A stretch of 64,000 nucleotides of DNA from Hyperoodon ampullatus (GCA_949752795.1 OX457070.1:37849185-37913184), one strand, 5' to 3'; counted from the stretch's first letter, positions 44,940-58,246 are shown. A program made the numbers and translations. The notes: generated by a model not told the origin, from the sequence alone.

Positions 44940-46330
44940 ATTTTCTTTTTAGCAATTTATGTTATTATATTCATCAGCATTTAACCCCTTCCTTCTCACA
45001 GATAACCATTGTCTTTACTCCTAAAGCTAGAGTTGAAATGGGCCTGATTTTGAACTTTATATAAAATGGAATCATAACATGATAAATCTTTTATGTCTGG
45101 CTTCTATCATTTGATGTTATTTTTAAGAGATTCATTCATATTGCTATGTGGAGCTGTAGGTTGTCATTGGTGTACAGTATTTAGTTGCATGAATATACTG
45201 CAATTTATTCATACTACTATTAACAGATATTGAGGTTATTTCTAGTTTTTAGCTACTTTCAACAGTGACACCATCAACATTCTTTTTTTTTTTTTTTGCG
45301 GTGTGTGGGCCTCTCACTGTTGTGGCCTCTCCCGTTGCGGAACACAGGCTCCGGACGCACAGGCTCAGCGGCCATGGCTCGCGGGCCCAGCAACTCCGCG
45401 GCATGTGGGATCTTCCTGGACCGGGGCATGAACCCTTGTCCCCTGCATCAGCAGGCGGACTCTCAACCACTGGGCCTCCAGGGAAATCCCATCAACATTC
45501 TTGAAGTTTATCCTAGTGCACATATGCAGGAGTTTATCTATGGTATATGCCTATGAGTGGAATTGCTGAGTCATAAGGAATACACTTCTTTGAGTTTATC
45601 AGATAATGCCAAACTGTTTTCAAAGTGGTTGTACTAGTCTACATTCCCACTTTCATTTATTTTGATCTTTAATTTCTTTCAACAATGGTTTACAGTTTTC
45701 AGTGTACAGATTTCACACATATTTAAAATAATTTGTCCCTAAGAATTTCATTGTTTTGGGTGCTCTTGTAATTGGAATTGGAGTTTTATTGCATTTTCCA
45801 ATTTTTCATTGCTGATCTGTAGAAATGTAGTTGGTTTTTGCAGACTTGTAACCTGCAATCTTGCTAAACTTTTAAAAATAGTTCTAATAGTTCTAATAGT
45901 TGTAGATTCCTTAGGATATTTGACCATGTTTTTTATTACAAATTCAGTTTCTTCAGTTGATAGTGGGTTATTCAAGTTTCCTGTTGCTTCTTGTGTCAGT
46001 TTTGGTTATTTGTATCTTTTGAGGAATTTGTTTCATCTAAGTTGTCAGATTTATTTTCATAAAGTTTTTCATAATGTTCCCCCTTCTTATGGTTTAATGT
46101 TTTATTCCATGACAATGGTAATTTGTGTCTTCTCTTTTTTTCTTGTGATCTGTGCAGCTAGAGATTTACCAATGTTATTGATCTTTTCAAAGAACCAGTA
46201 TTTGGTTTCATTGATTTATTCTGTATATGTTTATTTTATATTTCATTGATTTCTGTTCTTTATTATTTTCTTCCTTCTACTTATTATGGCTTTAATTGTT
46301 CTTTTTCTGTCTTCCTAAAGTTGGGAGCTT
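44940..46330 (-). mobile_element. Old L1, minus strand, internally deleted
   Basis: The plus strand carries antisense L1 3' sequence (44980-45660, for example 'gtggaattgctgagtcataa'). It then jumps at about 45655 to ORF2 reverse-transcriptase sequence ('ttggttatttgtatcttttg', 'aatgttattgatcttttcaa'). The intervening part is missing. A SINE (45285-45488) was added later. Confidence 0.72.
45285..45488 (-). mobile_element. CHR-2-like SINE, short form, minus strand
   Basis: A T-run is followed by the complement of the compact body. The target 'ccatcaacattctt' is perfect at 45271-45284 and 45489-45502, inside the old L1. Confidence 0.95.
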
Positions 46331-46354
46331 AGATAGTTTATTTTGGGTTTTTCT

Positions 46355-46470
46355 TCTTTTGCGCTACAATAGCAGAGTTGATTAGGTGTGCTAGATGCAT
46401 ATGTCCAGCAAAGCCTAAGATATGTACTTTCTGGTCTTTAACAGAAAAATGTTGCCAACCTTTGCTCTAG
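46355..46470 (+). mobile_element. hAT-Charlie-type fragment
   Basis: 'gctacaatagcagagttgat', 'gcaaagcctaagatatgtac' and the end 'tgttgccaacctttgctct' match the same hAT family as 1575-1824, here in plus orientation and only the right part. Confidence 0.65.
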
Positions 46471-46479
46471 GGGCTATAA

Positions 46480-48325
46480 TATGCTTATAAGATGCTCTTT
46501 ATCTTAACTCAATCAGGAATATTATAATCTTACAACATTATATTTCTATTTTACTGTTCTTAGTCAATTGTTATGTATCTGTTATGTCTATATACGTTTT
46601 AACCCTACAATACTGTGTTATAATTTTTGCCCTGAAATATGTATCTTTTAAAGAAGAGATGAAAACAATATGCCTACCTATTATATTTACCACAAATTTA
46701 CCATTTCTAGTGCTCCTCATTTCCTCTAGATCCAAGTTGCCATCTGGTGTCATTTCCCCTCATGTGACTCATGACCCCCACTGAAAAGACCCTCATTTTA
46801 CCTTCTCCAAAAAAAATAAATAGTCTTTTAGAGGAGTTAGGGCAGGTCATTCACCTGGCTGAATGAAGTGATGTAGGGGATTTGAAGATCTACCTCTTTT
46901 TTCAAACAGATTTTCAGTCAAACTTCCTTATTTTGCTCCTTCTATCCCCACTTACAGAATTCCATGGTGGTGTGTTTACTCCTCAGACTTTTGCTGATTG
47001 TGGCGTATCAGTTATGTGTGCTGCCAGTCTAGGATTCAGCTTTTTTGTGTGTGTGTGTGTCTCTGTCCTTTACCACTCCTCTATCTGCTTTCCAACTTCC
47101 AGATTTCTAACTACACTCCCACTGTCCCCATCCTGGTGGATTTTATGCTCTTTTAACAAATCTCGTTACTTGTTGTTTTAGAGGATTAGCAAAAGTACAT
47201 ACCTGACTTTGATATTCTCTCTTCACCTAGAAGTCCAAATACATTTGCTTACTTTTAAAATATAATGTTTGCATTTGTCTCATTTTAATTTTTATTATAG
47301 TTACATTATTTTTATTTACTACATTAAACAAATTACCAAAATCAAAGTATACTGTCTAGTTTCTTTCATCTGTGAGGTTAGAAATACTTTTTTATGCTAT
47401 TACAACCCTAATGGAAATCTGTCAATTTAGTTTTTATTTTACAAATTAATTATATGGAAAAATATGAAGAAAAAATATTCTTGAAGAAATTTTATATTCT
47501 TTTTTGGCAGTTAATAGTAGGGTTCCTACCCAATAATGACCTTTACAATGTTTGCATATTTTAAGGTTATGTAATGGAGGAATGGTAGGTGGAAGAAAAG
47601 GTTAGAAAAAATTCATTACCAATTAGACTCATGAGTATAATAATCATTTTTGACATCTCATGAACTTAGGCCTTTTTTATTTGTTTAGTTATTTTAGCTT
47701 CTATTTTTATATCATATTGTACAAATTAGTGGTAGTATATGAATAACTCATCACACTGCCATTTTCTAGAAATGCACTTGAAATATCCCAGCCACCAAAG
47801 CCTTGTCATTAGATCTTGCCGTTAGATAGTCTTCACCAAATTATTCGTAGGAATCTGTGGTTCCTTTTTCCTTCTTTTTCTCTCACTGTCTCCATCTCTT
47901 TCTCCCCCTTTCCCTCTCCCTTACCTTTCTGCCTTCCCTTGCTCCCTCCCTTCCTTCCAAATACTATATCAAGGTGTCCTAATAAAGATATTGGCAGGAT
48001 TCAAACTGGACAAAATTTAAGGTCCGAGGGCCCCTGCCTTTCTCCTTTCATCAGCATCATACTGCATTTTGTTGTTGGGTATATGGTTTGATGTGCCTTG
48101 ATCATTTGCCTTTATGTCTTGCACACCCGTTAACTAGCATTCATGGCTAGAAACTGGCCCAGTGCAGATGCTGTTCCATTCTCAAATTCATAACAAATCA
48201 CCTTTCTTAAACTTTTAGACTAAAACTATAACTGAAAGTTTGGAAGGGGCAAGGCTTGAGGAAATCCCCGTTTTTGTTTAATGTGCATTACTAAACAGAG
48301 TTAGGAGACCTGCATTATAAAAACA
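46480..48325. other. PUS10 intron with weak ancient LINE-like patches
   Basis: 46560-46780 resembles an old LINE internal region ('tccaagttgccatctggtgt'), but the match is weak. A short GT run lies at 47046-47065. A pyrimidine-rich patch at 47850-47960 contains TC and CCCT runs. No gene is recognised. Confidence 0.4.
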
Positions 48326-48329
48326 ACAA

Positions 48330-48530
48330 TTAACATTTTGGTATAATATCTCATTTAAACTTCCAATTATGCAAGAAACAGCATTCTCCCTGTTTTACAG
48401 ACGAGGAAACAAACACCAAAAGGGCATTTAATTGCCCCAAATTACTTGCTGCTAAGTAGGAAGAGAACTTGAACCCAGTTCTTTCTATTTCAGACTCCCA
48501 TGCTTTTTCCAGGATGCTTTTTGACCTCCT
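48330..48530 (-). mobile_element. MIR SINE, minus strand
   Basis: The complement of the MIR core is visible: 'tctcatttaaacttccaatt', 'ctgttttacagacgaggaaa', 'gaacttgaacccagttcttt'. Confidence 0.78.
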
Positions 48531-48899
48531 TCCCATCCTGCCTCTGACACTACTTAGGCAAGTTCCTGGAAAGAAAAAGTGGTAGGCACACTAAACCTTA
48601 CCAGATCAGAGGAGTTTGTCATTTATTTGGAAAGATTTTGTTTGAAGTTTTCAGGACATTGTTTTAATAAATTTAGAAAGCCTCCAATATTAATACCTTG
48701 ACACATAAGCTGTTTCTCAAATTATAATAAAATTCATTAACTTGGAGAAAAATTTTTCTCTAAAAATAAGATCATGATATATGGGGTGGGGGAGGGTGTT
48801 GTGTGTACATTTTATAGTTTACAAAACATTCATTCTGTCATCACAGCACTTCTAAAGATAGCTATTGTATTTATGGAGAATGAGGTTTACATTTAAAAT

Positions 48900-50208
48900 G
48901 GGCAACTCTTCTCTTTGAATTGTTTAAAATTTTGATAAGTATTTCCAAATTGCCCTCCTAAAAGATGTTACCAGTTTACAACAGTGTATTACAACCTTGT
49001 ACCCTTGCCCAAACTGGGTATATCATACCCTTTCGTATTCTAAACCACGCAAAAATGATCTTGTTTAATTTACACTTTGATTTTCAAGTGAGTTTTCACA
49101 TCTCTTTTGCATGTTTATTAACCATTGGGGTTCCTTTTTATTTGGTTATTTGGCTCTTTAAGATTGATTTGTAAGAGCTCTTTGGACATATGGTTATTGA
49201 TCCTTTGTCTATTTTATTTCTTCCAGCCTGTTATTTGTCATTTATCTTTGTTTATGGTCATTCAACAAACTTAAATTTCTAATTTTTATGGAACTTTTCA
49301 ACTAGGAACAAATTTCTCTACATTTTTTCAATTCCTTGTTTGGGCTTACAATTATTTTACAGTTTTCATCTCACATTTCATAAATTTATTCCTATGTGGG
49401 TTTTTTTTAACATGTTTTCATTTTTTATTTTAATTGTAATCTGAGTAGGTTTTTTTTCTTTTAGTAACATTTTCTATTTGGTTACTAGGAAAGTAATGTG
49501 TGTATGTTTGTGTGTCTTGATATTTATCTTGTAACTGCCCAACTTTCTAGCCTCTATTGTTAATTCTAGTGGTTTTTCAGTTGGTTATCTAAATATGCTA
49601 TTACCTTATTTGCAAATTATGATCATTTTTCTACTCTTCTTCTCCTACTATTTATGTATATGTGTGTATGTATGTATGTGTGTGTATTTATCTTGTAGAC
49701 TTGACTAGGACCTCCAAAACATGTTACATAATGGTAATACTAGTGACTCTTGTCTTGACCCTCAATAATAGGAATGTTTCTAGAGTTTAAATATTAATTA
49801 CATTGTTAACTCTTTTCTGATACATACTCTTTCTCTATTTAAGGAAGTTTGCTTCTATGCCAAGTATAGGAAGTTTTTTTAATCAGGAACAGATATTTGC
49901 AGACATATTTTTATCTTTTTAGGTATTATTATAGTCAAGTAAATGAATTGATTTTCTTATGTTGAACTTTTGTTGTTTTCCTGAGACAACATTTTTAGTC
50001 ATTTTATTTACATAAAAATTTGACTTATTAATATTTTATATAGGATTTTTACATATACACATACATATGTATGTATATATGTAAATAAGAATAGCCTATT
50101 TACCATTTTTATGCTACCTTTGGTTTGGGTATTAAATTATGCAATTAGATTACATATTGGATTATGGTTTGAATATTAGATTATGTAAGCTATGTGGATT
50201 TAATTATC
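48900..50208 (-). mobile_element. Old L1, minus strand, heavily decayed
   Basis: The antisense L1 reading includes 'ccaaattgccctcctaaaag' (about 48946), 'gagctctttggacatatggt' (about 49175) and 'gtgactcttgtcttgaccct' (about 49743). The tail contains a TATG/TGTG simple run at 49654-49690. It is the target of the younger L1 on its right. Confidence 0.65.
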
Positions 50209-50447
50209 AGGCTTTCTATCTTTTTAAAAAATTTTTTAATTTAATTTTATTTATTTTTTTATACAGCAGGTTCTTATTAGTCATCAATTTTATATACATC
50301 AGTGTATACATGTCAATCCCAATCGCCCAATTCATCACACCACCATCCCCCCACCCCGTGGCTTTCCCCCCTTGCTGTCCATAGGTTTGTTCTCTACATC
50401 TGTGTCTCAACTTCTGCCCTGCAAACTGGTTCATCTGTACCATTTTT

Positions 50448-53400
50448 CTAGGTTCCACATACATGTGTTAATATATGATATTTGTTTTTCTCTTCCTGAC
50501 TTATTTCACTCTGTATGACAGTCTCTAGATCTATCCACGTCTCAACAAATGACCCAATTTCGTCCCTTTTTATGGCTGAGTAATATTCCATTGTATATAT
50601 GTACCACATCTTCTTTATCCATTCGTCTGTCGATGGGCATTTAGATTTCTTCCATGACCTGGCTATTGTAAATAGTGCTGCAATGAACATTAGGGTGCAT
50701 GTGTCTTTTTGAATTACAGTTTTCTCTAGTTATATGCCCAGTAATGGGATTGCTGGATCATATGGTAATTCTATTTTTAGTTTTTTAAGGAACCTCCATA
50801 CTGTTCTCCATAGTGGCTGTACCAATTTACATTCCCACCAACAGTGCAAGAGGGTTCCCTTTTCTCCACACCCTCTCCAGCATTTGTTGTTTGTAGATTT
50901 TCTGATGATGCCCATTCTAACTGGTCTGAGGTGATACCTCATTGTAGTTTTGATTTGCATTTCTCTAATAATTAGTGATGTTGAGAGCTATCATGTGCTT
51001 CTTGGCCATCTGTATGTCTTCTTTGGAGAAATGTCTATTTAGGTCTTCTGCCCATTTTTTGGTTGGGTTGTTTGTTTTTTTAATATTGAGCTGCATGAGC
51101 TGTTTATATATTTTGGAGATTAATCCTTTGTCCGTTGACTCGTTTGCAAATATTTTCTCCCATTCTGAGGGTTGTCTTTTCGTCTTGTTTATGGTTTCCT
51201 TTGCTGTGCAAAAGCTTTGAAGTTTCATTAGGTTCCATTTGTTTATTTTTCTTTTTATTTCCATTACTCTAGGAGGTGGATCAAAAAAGACCTTGCTGTG
51301 ATTTATGTCAAAGAGTGTTCTTCCTATGTTTTCCTCTACGATTTTTATAGTGTCCAGTCTTACATTTACATTAAACTCCATTTTGAGTTTCTTTTTGTGT
51401 ATGGTGTTAGGGAGTGTTCTAATTTCATTCTTTTACATGTAGCTGTCCAGTTTTCCCAGCACCACTTATTGAAGAGACTGTCTTTTCTCCATTGTATATC
51501 CTTGCCTCCTTTGTCATAGATTAGTTGACCATGGGTGCATGGGTTTACCTCTGGGCCTTCTATCTTGTTCCATTGATCTATATTTCTGTTTTTGTGCCAG
51601 TACCATATTGTCTTGATTACTATAGCTTTGTAGTATAGTGTGAAGTCAGGGAGTCTGATTCCTCCAGCTCCATTTTTTTCCCTCAAGACTGCTTTGGCTA
51701 TTCAGGGTCTTTTGTGTCTCCATACAAATTTTAAGATGTTTTGTTCTAGTTCTGTAAAAAATGCCATTGGTAATTTGGTAGGGATTGCATTGAATCTGTA
51801 GGTTGCTTTGGGTGGTATCATCATTTTCACAGTATTGATTCTTTTAATCCAAGAACATGGGATATCTCTCCATCTGTTGGTATCATCTTTAATTTCTTTT
51901 ATCAGTGTCTTATAGTTTCCTGCATACAGGTCTTTTGTCTCCCTAGGTAAGTTTATTCCTAGGTATTTTATTATTTTTGTTGCAGTGGTAAATGGGAGTG
52001 TTTCCTTAATTTCTCTTTCAGATTTCATCATTAAGTGTTATAGGAATGCCAGAGATTTCTGTGCATTAATTTTATATCCTGCAACTTTACAGATTCATTG
52101 ATTAAGCTCTAGTAGTTTCCTGACGACCATCTTTAGATTCTCTCTATAGTACACATCATTTACAAACATTTACATAACATCTACATTTCAATTTTACTTC
52201 TCTTTTCAATTGTATTCCTTTTCTTTCTTTTTCTTCTCTGACTGCTGTGGCTAGGACTTCCAAAACTATGTTGAATAATAGTGGTGAGAGTGGACATCCT
52301 TGTCTTGTTCCTGATCTTAGAGGAAATGCTTTCAGTTTTTCACCATTGAGAATGATGTTTGCTGTGTGTTTGTCGTATATGGCCTTTATTATGTTGAGGT
52401 AGGTTCCCTCTATGCCCACTTTCTGGAGAGTTTTTATCATAAATGGGTGTTGAATTTTGTCAAAAGCTTTTTCTGCATCTATTGAGATGATCATATGGTT
52501 TTTCTTCTTCAGTTTGTTAATATGGTGTATCGCATTGATTGATTTGCATATATTGAAGAATCCTTGCATCCCTGGGATAAATCCCACTTGATCATGTTGT
52601 ATGATCCTTTTAATGTGTTGTTGGATTCTGTTTGCTAGTATTTTGTTAAGGATTTTTGCATCTATATTCATCAGTGATATTGGTGTATAATTTTCTTTTT
52701 TTGTAGTATCTTTGTCTGGTTTTGGTATCAGGGTGATGGTGGCCTCATAGAATGAGTTTGGGAGTGTTCCTTCCTCTGCAATTTTTTGGAAGAGTTTGAG
52801 AAAGACGGGTGTTAGCTCTTCTCTAAATGTTTGATAGAATTCACCTATGAAGCCTTCTGCTCCTGGACTTCTGTTTGTTGGAAGATTTTTAATCACAGTT
52901 TCAATTTCATTACTTGTGATTGGTCTGTTCGTATTTTCTATTTCTTCCTGGTTCAGTCTTGGAAGGTTATACCTTTCTAAGAATTTGTCCATTTCTTCCA
53001 GGTTGTCTATTTTATTGGCATAGAGTTGCTTGTAGTAGTCTCTTAGGATGCTTTGTATTTCTGAGGTGTCTGTTGTAGCTTCTCCTTTTTTCATTTCTAA
53101 TTTTATTGATTTGAGTCCTCTCCCTCTTTTTCTTGATGAGTCTGACTAATGGTTTATCAATTTTGTGTATCTTCTCAAAGAAGCAGCTTTTAGTTTTATT
53201 GATCTTTGCTTTTGTTTTCTTTGTTTCTATTTCATTTATTTCTGCTCTGATCGTTATGATTTCTTTCCTTCTGCTAACTTTGGATTTTGTTTGTTATTCT
53301 TTCTCTAGTTCCTTTAGGTGTAAGGTTAGATTGTTTATTTGAGATTTTTCTTGTTTCTTGAGATAGCCTTGTATAGCTATAAACTTCCCTCTTAGAACTG

Positions 53401-54273
53401 CTTTTGCTGCATCCCATAGGTCTTGGATCATCGTGTTTTCACTGTCGTTTGTCTCTAGGTATTTTTTATTTCCTCTTTGATTTCTTCAGTGATCTCTTGG
53501 TTATTTAGTAACATATCGTTTAGCCTCCATGTGTTTGTGTTTTTTACGTTTTTTTCCCTGTAATTCATTTCTAATCTCATAGTGTTGTGGTCAGAAAAGA
53601 TGCTTGATATGATTTTAATTTTCTTAAATTTACTGAGGCTTGATTTGTGACCCAAGATGTGATCTATCCTGGAGAATGTTCTGTGCGCACTTGAGAAGAA
53701 AGTGTAATCTGTGGTTTTTGGGTGGAATGTCCTATAAATATCAGTTAAATCTATCTGGTCTGTTGTGTCGTTTAAAGCTTCTGTTTCCTTATTTATTTTC
53801 ATTGTGGATGATCTGTCCATTGGTGTAAGTGAGGTGTTAAAGTCCCCCACTATTATTGTGTTACTGTCGATTTCCTTTTTTAGAGCTGTTAGCACTTGCC
53901 TTATGTATTGAGGTGCTCCTACGTTGGGTGCATATATATTTATAATTGTTATATCTTCTTATTGGACTGATCCCTTGATCATTATGTAGTGTCCTTCCTC
54001 GTCTCTTGTAGCATTCTTTATTTTAAAGTCTATTTTATCTGATATGAGTGTTGCTACTCCAGCTTTCTTTTGATTTCCATTTGCATGGAATATCTTTTTT
54101 CATCCCCTCACTTTCAGTCTGTATGTGTCCCTAGGTCTGAAGTGGGTCTCTTGTAGACAGCATATAGATGGGTCTTGTTTTTGTATCCATTCGGCAAGCC
54201 TGTGTCTTTTGGTTGGAGCATTCAATCCATTCACGTTTAAGGTAATTATCGATATGTATGTTCCTATGACCAT
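50448..54273 (-). pseudogene. L1 ORF2 pseudogene, with disrupted catalytic box
   Basis: The endonuclease N-terminus (from the ATG at 54273), the reverse-transcriptase core (53094-52156, with '[20 protein letters not shown]' and '[14 protein letters not shown]') and the C-terminal cysteine region ('[19 protein letters not shown]', about 50870) are seen in family order. The segment that should carry FADD (about 52140-52210) is replaced by unrelated 'atgt/taaatg'-rich sequence, and a stop follows. Other breaks lie near 51700, 52030, 53100 and 53450. Confidence 0.9.
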
Positions 54274-54331
54274 TTTCTTAATTGTTTTGTTTTTGTTTTT
54301 GTAGGTCCTTTTCTTCTCTTGGGTTTCCCAC

Positions 54332-55235
54332 TTAGAGAAGTTCCCTTAGCATTTGTTGTAGAGCTGGTTTGGTGGTGCTGAATTCTCTTAGCTTTTGCTT
54401 GTCTGTAAAGCTTTTGATTTCTCCATCGAATCTGAATGAGATCCTTGCTGGGTAGAGTAATCTTGGTTGTAGGTTCTTCCCTTTCATCACTTTAAATATG
54501 TCATGCCACTCCCTTCTGGCTTGTAGAGTTTCTGCTGAGAAATCAGCTGTTAACCTTATGGGAGTTCCCTTGTATGCTATTTGTCGTATTTCCCTTGTTG
54601 CTTTCAATAATTTTTCTTTGTCTTTAATTTTTGCCAATTTGATTACTATGTGTCTTGGTGTGTTTCTCCTTGGGTTTATCCTGTATGGGACTCTCTCTGC
54701 TTCCTGGACTTGGGTGGCTATTTCCTTTCCCATGTTAGGGAAGTTTTCGACTATAATCTCTTCAAATATTTTCTCGGGTCCTTTCTCTCTCTTTTCTCCT
54801 TCTGGGACCCCTATAATGCAAATGTTGTTGTGTTTAATGTTGTCCCAGAGGTCTCTAAGGCTGTCTTCATTTCTTTTCATTCTTTTTTTTTTTTCTTCTG
54901 TTCCGCGGCAGTGAATTCCACCATTCTGTCTCTCAGGTCATTTATCCGTTCTTCTGCCTCCGTTATTCTGCTATTGATTCCTTCTAGTATAGTTTTCATT
55001 TCAGCTGTTGTATTGTTCATCTCTGTTTGTTCTTTAATTCTTCTAGGCCTTTGTTAAACATTTCTTGCCTCTTCTTGATCTTTGCCTCCATTCTTTTTCC
55101 AAGGTCCTGGATCATCTTCACTATCATTATTCTGAATTCTTTTTTTGGAAGGTTGCCTATCTCCACTTCATTTAGTTGTTTTTCTGGGGTTTTATCTTGC
55201 TCCTTCATCTGGTACATAGCCCTCTGCCTTTTCAT
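54332..55235 (-). pseudogene. L1 ORF1 pseudogene
   Basis: The start 'MKRQRAMYQMKEQDKTPEKQ' is at 55235. The coiled coil is broken near 55017, then the C-terminal two thirds is open over 182 residues (54880-54332), covering the RRM-like and C-terminal domains ('ITQ/ATQVQEAERVPYRINP', 'TPRHIVIKLAKIKDKEKLLK') and ending 'QQMLRELL'. This is the best-kept ORF1 domain in the window. Confidence 0.9.
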
Positions 55236-55593
55236 CTTGTCTATCTTTCTGTGAATGTGGATTTTGTTCCACAGGCTGAAGAATTGTAGTTCTTCTTGCT
55301 TCTGCTGTCTGCCCTCTGGTGGATGAGACTATCTAAGAGGCTTGTGCAAACTTAGGCTTTCTGTCTTTTGTCTTTGGAAAATTTTATCAACAAAGGAGTA
55401 ATCTATTTCTGTTTCTTGAAGTTCTGGTAGACTACACTTAAGAAAACATTTTAGGGAGTACTAAGGGGAGATCTTTATTGCTTTTTCAGTTTATTCTGTT
55501 GAAGGTTATTGGTCTATATGGGTTTGTTCATTCATCTTGAGTCAAATTTTAATTATTTGTATGTTCCTTCAAAATTGTTCATTTCAGTCACAT

Positions 55594-56092
55594 CAGTAGT
55601 TCTCAGAGTGTGGTGTAGGGACTACTAGGCGTCCTTGCAAGAGGTTCATAAGGCCAAAAGTATTTTCATAATATATATAACTTATTTGCCTTTTTCATTC
55701 TCATCCTCTCAAGAGGATACAGTGGAGTTTTCCAGAGGCTACATGATATGTACTATTGCAGCAAATTGAATGAAGAAGCAGATATGAAAAAACAGCTATC
55801 TTTTATTAAGATGTAGACTGAGGAAATTGAAAAAATGTACTGCATTGCCATTCTTCTAATTATTTTGTTTGAAAAATATAATATTTAAAAAATGTTATTT
55901 ATGTTAGCATGTAGTAGATTTATTACTTTGTTATCAATTTTAGATGAATTAATATTTAAAAAATTTTTAGTTTTAATTACTAATATTATAAATATTGATA
56001 GATATAACCAACATAAACAAAACCTATATCAGGTTCTCAAAAATGTTTAATACTGTAAAAAGTCCTGAAACCAAACTGTTTGAGAACCACTG
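55594..56092. mobile_element. hAT-type DNA transposon remnant, 499 bp
   Basis: The left end 'cagtagttctcagagtgtgg' and the right end 'gtttgagaaccactg' are imperfect inverted repeats of the hAT kind. The 8-bp flanks ('agtcacat' and 'atctagat') agree only partly. The interior is AT-rich without coding frames. Confidence 0.65.
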
Positions 56093-56198
56093 ATCTAGAT
56101 TTAATAATTTAATTTTTTTGAAAATGCATATACTTATCAGCTATGTTTCTTGAAATCTTCTTTGAATAGAATATTCTGCCTTCTGCCTTATGGGTATG

Positions 56199-56296
56199 TT
56201 TATATATATATGTGTGTGTATATATATATATATATATACGCACACACACACACATACACACATATATATATATACACATACATATATATATCTGCA
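56199..56296. repeat. Compound TA/TG/CA microsatellite
   Basis: Alternating TA, GT, TA, CA and TA blocks run for about 100 bp. The short frames inside are simple-repeat artefacts. Confidence 0.95.
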
Positions 56297-56299
56297 TCT

Positions 56300-57175
56300 G
56301 TACGTACACAAACATATTTGCTGCATCTTTGTTTTTTACATATTTATTGTGTGTCTCTTCATGTGTGCTTGTGAGCAGCACCCCAATGTAGATAGAAGAA
56401 CTGGCCCACTTGGTATTTTGGATCTTCTTTGTGGCTGATTTTGTCCACGGGCCATGTTTACAGAAGTGACTTAGATATGTGAAGTGGCAGACTTCTGATG
56501 GTCAGCCTGGATGAAAGGCATGGAGTTCCTGAGCTGTAGCAGGAAGAGTGGGAGGCTCTCCCAGGGAAGTTGCTATCATAGGCCAGCCTCATGCTCTGAT
56601 GGTTACATTGGATTTCTTGAAACCCATATTGTGTCCAAGGAATCCAGAAAACTCCCTAGACTGAGTCTGCTATGTACAGGATCCTGGCCACTATGAATCC
56701 CATGGTCCGTACTTTCCTGGGGCCTGCAGTCTATGCATGCCAGCTGTCTATCGTCAGTGTACTCTCTTCCCCAATCCCATCAAACTGGACTATTTGATCT
56801 TCTTATCCATGATGACAGTCTAGAAGCCTCTGGCTCTGAAGGCCAGTGCCTGTGGAGATGTACTGCAGGGCACAGATGAGATGCCTGGGCCTGGTACCTC
56901 CTGCCTGCTATCTGTGCACTGGGAGTTCCTTCTTGGAAGGGAATAATCCAGCACAGTGAGGCATAGGATTACAAGCCAAGACCTAGGACAGGGTTTTAGC
57001 TGTTAAAGCCTCAACTTATTCTTTCAGCAAAAGGGCCAAGGACGGTTGAACAAGGGTTAGTTTGAAGGCATTGAGATCCAAGACTGGAAAAGACCCTAAT
57101 CCTTCTCCTTGCTTTACCTGTCAAAATCATTTCCTTTATCCAGAGGCAGGTTGAGCAATTGCTTGGATTTTTACA
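56300..57175. other. Unassigned, higher-GC intron segment
   Basis: About 0.8 kb is more GC-balanced than its neighbours and contains no recognised repeat head or tail and no long open frame. It may be an old LTR or a conserved non-coding segment; the sequence does not decide. Confidence 0.4.
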
Positions 57176-57179
57176 GTAG

Positions 57180-57765
57180 CCTCCTAAAAGCTGTCCCTGC
57201 TTCCATGCTTGTCCCCTACCACTTTAAAAAGTAAATCAATTCATGTCCTTCCTTTGCTTACCCTCCTATGTCTCCCCATCTCCCTCGGAGTAAAATCAAA
57301 GTCATTTAATTGCCTACAAGGTCCTATACTGGCCCTGCCCTACCACTGCACCTTAGTTCTTTGACTTCGTCACTTTATACTTGTTCTCTTTCCTGACTGT
57401 TCCAGCCACATTGGACACAACAGGCACGCTTCTGCCTCAGAGCCTTTGCATTGCTATTCTCTCTGCCTAAAATATTTCTCCCTCAGATATATGTATGGCT
57501 TATTCCCTCACCTCCTTCATATCTTTTTTTCCTTCTCAGTGAGGCTTTCCCTTACTACTCTGTTTAAAATTGCAAATTGCTCTTCTTCCATTCCTCTTTC
57601 TTGTTTTACTTTTCTCCACTGTATTTATCATTTCTCATTGCATTTATCACATAAAACAGCATGTGATTTGTTTACTTATTTTGCTTGTTTTCTGTTTGAC
57701 TATAAATTTTTTAAGGACAGGGATTTGTGTCTGTTTTGTCTACTAATGTATACCTACCACACATG
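57180..57765 (+). mobile_element. L2 LINE 3' region
   Basis: L2-type wording includes 'acagtagcctcctaaaagct', 'gcctacaaggtcctatactg' and 'tgcctcagagcctttgcatt', then 'aggacagggatttgtgtctg' at the end. Confidence 0.82.
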
Positions 57766-57835
57766 GACACACAATGTTATTTGTCATTGACTATGGTCGC
57801 TCTGGACCATATCCAGCATGTCTTACCCAGGTTCC

Positions 57836-57856
57836 CAGCAGCAGCAGCAGCAGCAG
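57836..57856 (+). repeat. (CAG)7 trinucleotide repeat, non-coding
   Basis: Seven uninterrupted CAG units lie in PUS10 intron sequence just after an L2. A 20-T run follows at about 57960-57979. Confidence 0.97.
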
Positions 57857-58246
57857 TGGCAATTTATATCTATCCAATGATAAGAGTAAGAGGAAGAAAG
57901 GGGGAATGGGAGGAAGGAGGTCTTTCCTTCTCCTCAGCTCCCCAGGGACCCTCATACTCTTTTTTTTTTTTTTTTTTTTGCTGAAAAAACACAAAACCTT
58001 TGAGGTTGAGATAATATCCTTAGAGAAAGAGAGAGAAAATTACGTTCCGCAGTAAATAACAGTATATTCTATACTTTTTAACATGTTATATAAAAAGAGC
58101 AGAAAATTAGAAAAAGAAAACCCTTCCCTGCACACGTGGTTCTAGTCCCTTTTTCATTTCTAATGGTGTTGGTCTATGCTAAGGTTCAGTAAATGCTTTT
58201 CACGCTTTTTTGCTTATGTACCCTTCTCCAGCCCCAAAAGAATTTT

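Larger units (their letters stand above)
50226..55353 (-). mobile_element. L1 LINE, about 5.13 kb, minus strand
   Basis: The 3' tail is at the left (50226-50290) and the 5' end at about 55353, which includes about 118 bp of 5' UTR before ORF1. The target 'aggctttctatctttt' (50209-50224) is repeated as 'aggctttctgtctttt' (55354-55369). It belongs to the same subfamily as the L1 at 4422-9488 but keeps slightly more 5' sequence. It is inactive, with several frameshifts and a rearranged active-site region. Confidence 0.95.

Noticed and set aside
57836..57856. (CAG)7 as a coding polyglutamine or disease-type repeat
   Set aside because: It lies in intron sequence after an L2, with no splice-supported exon, and seven units is short.
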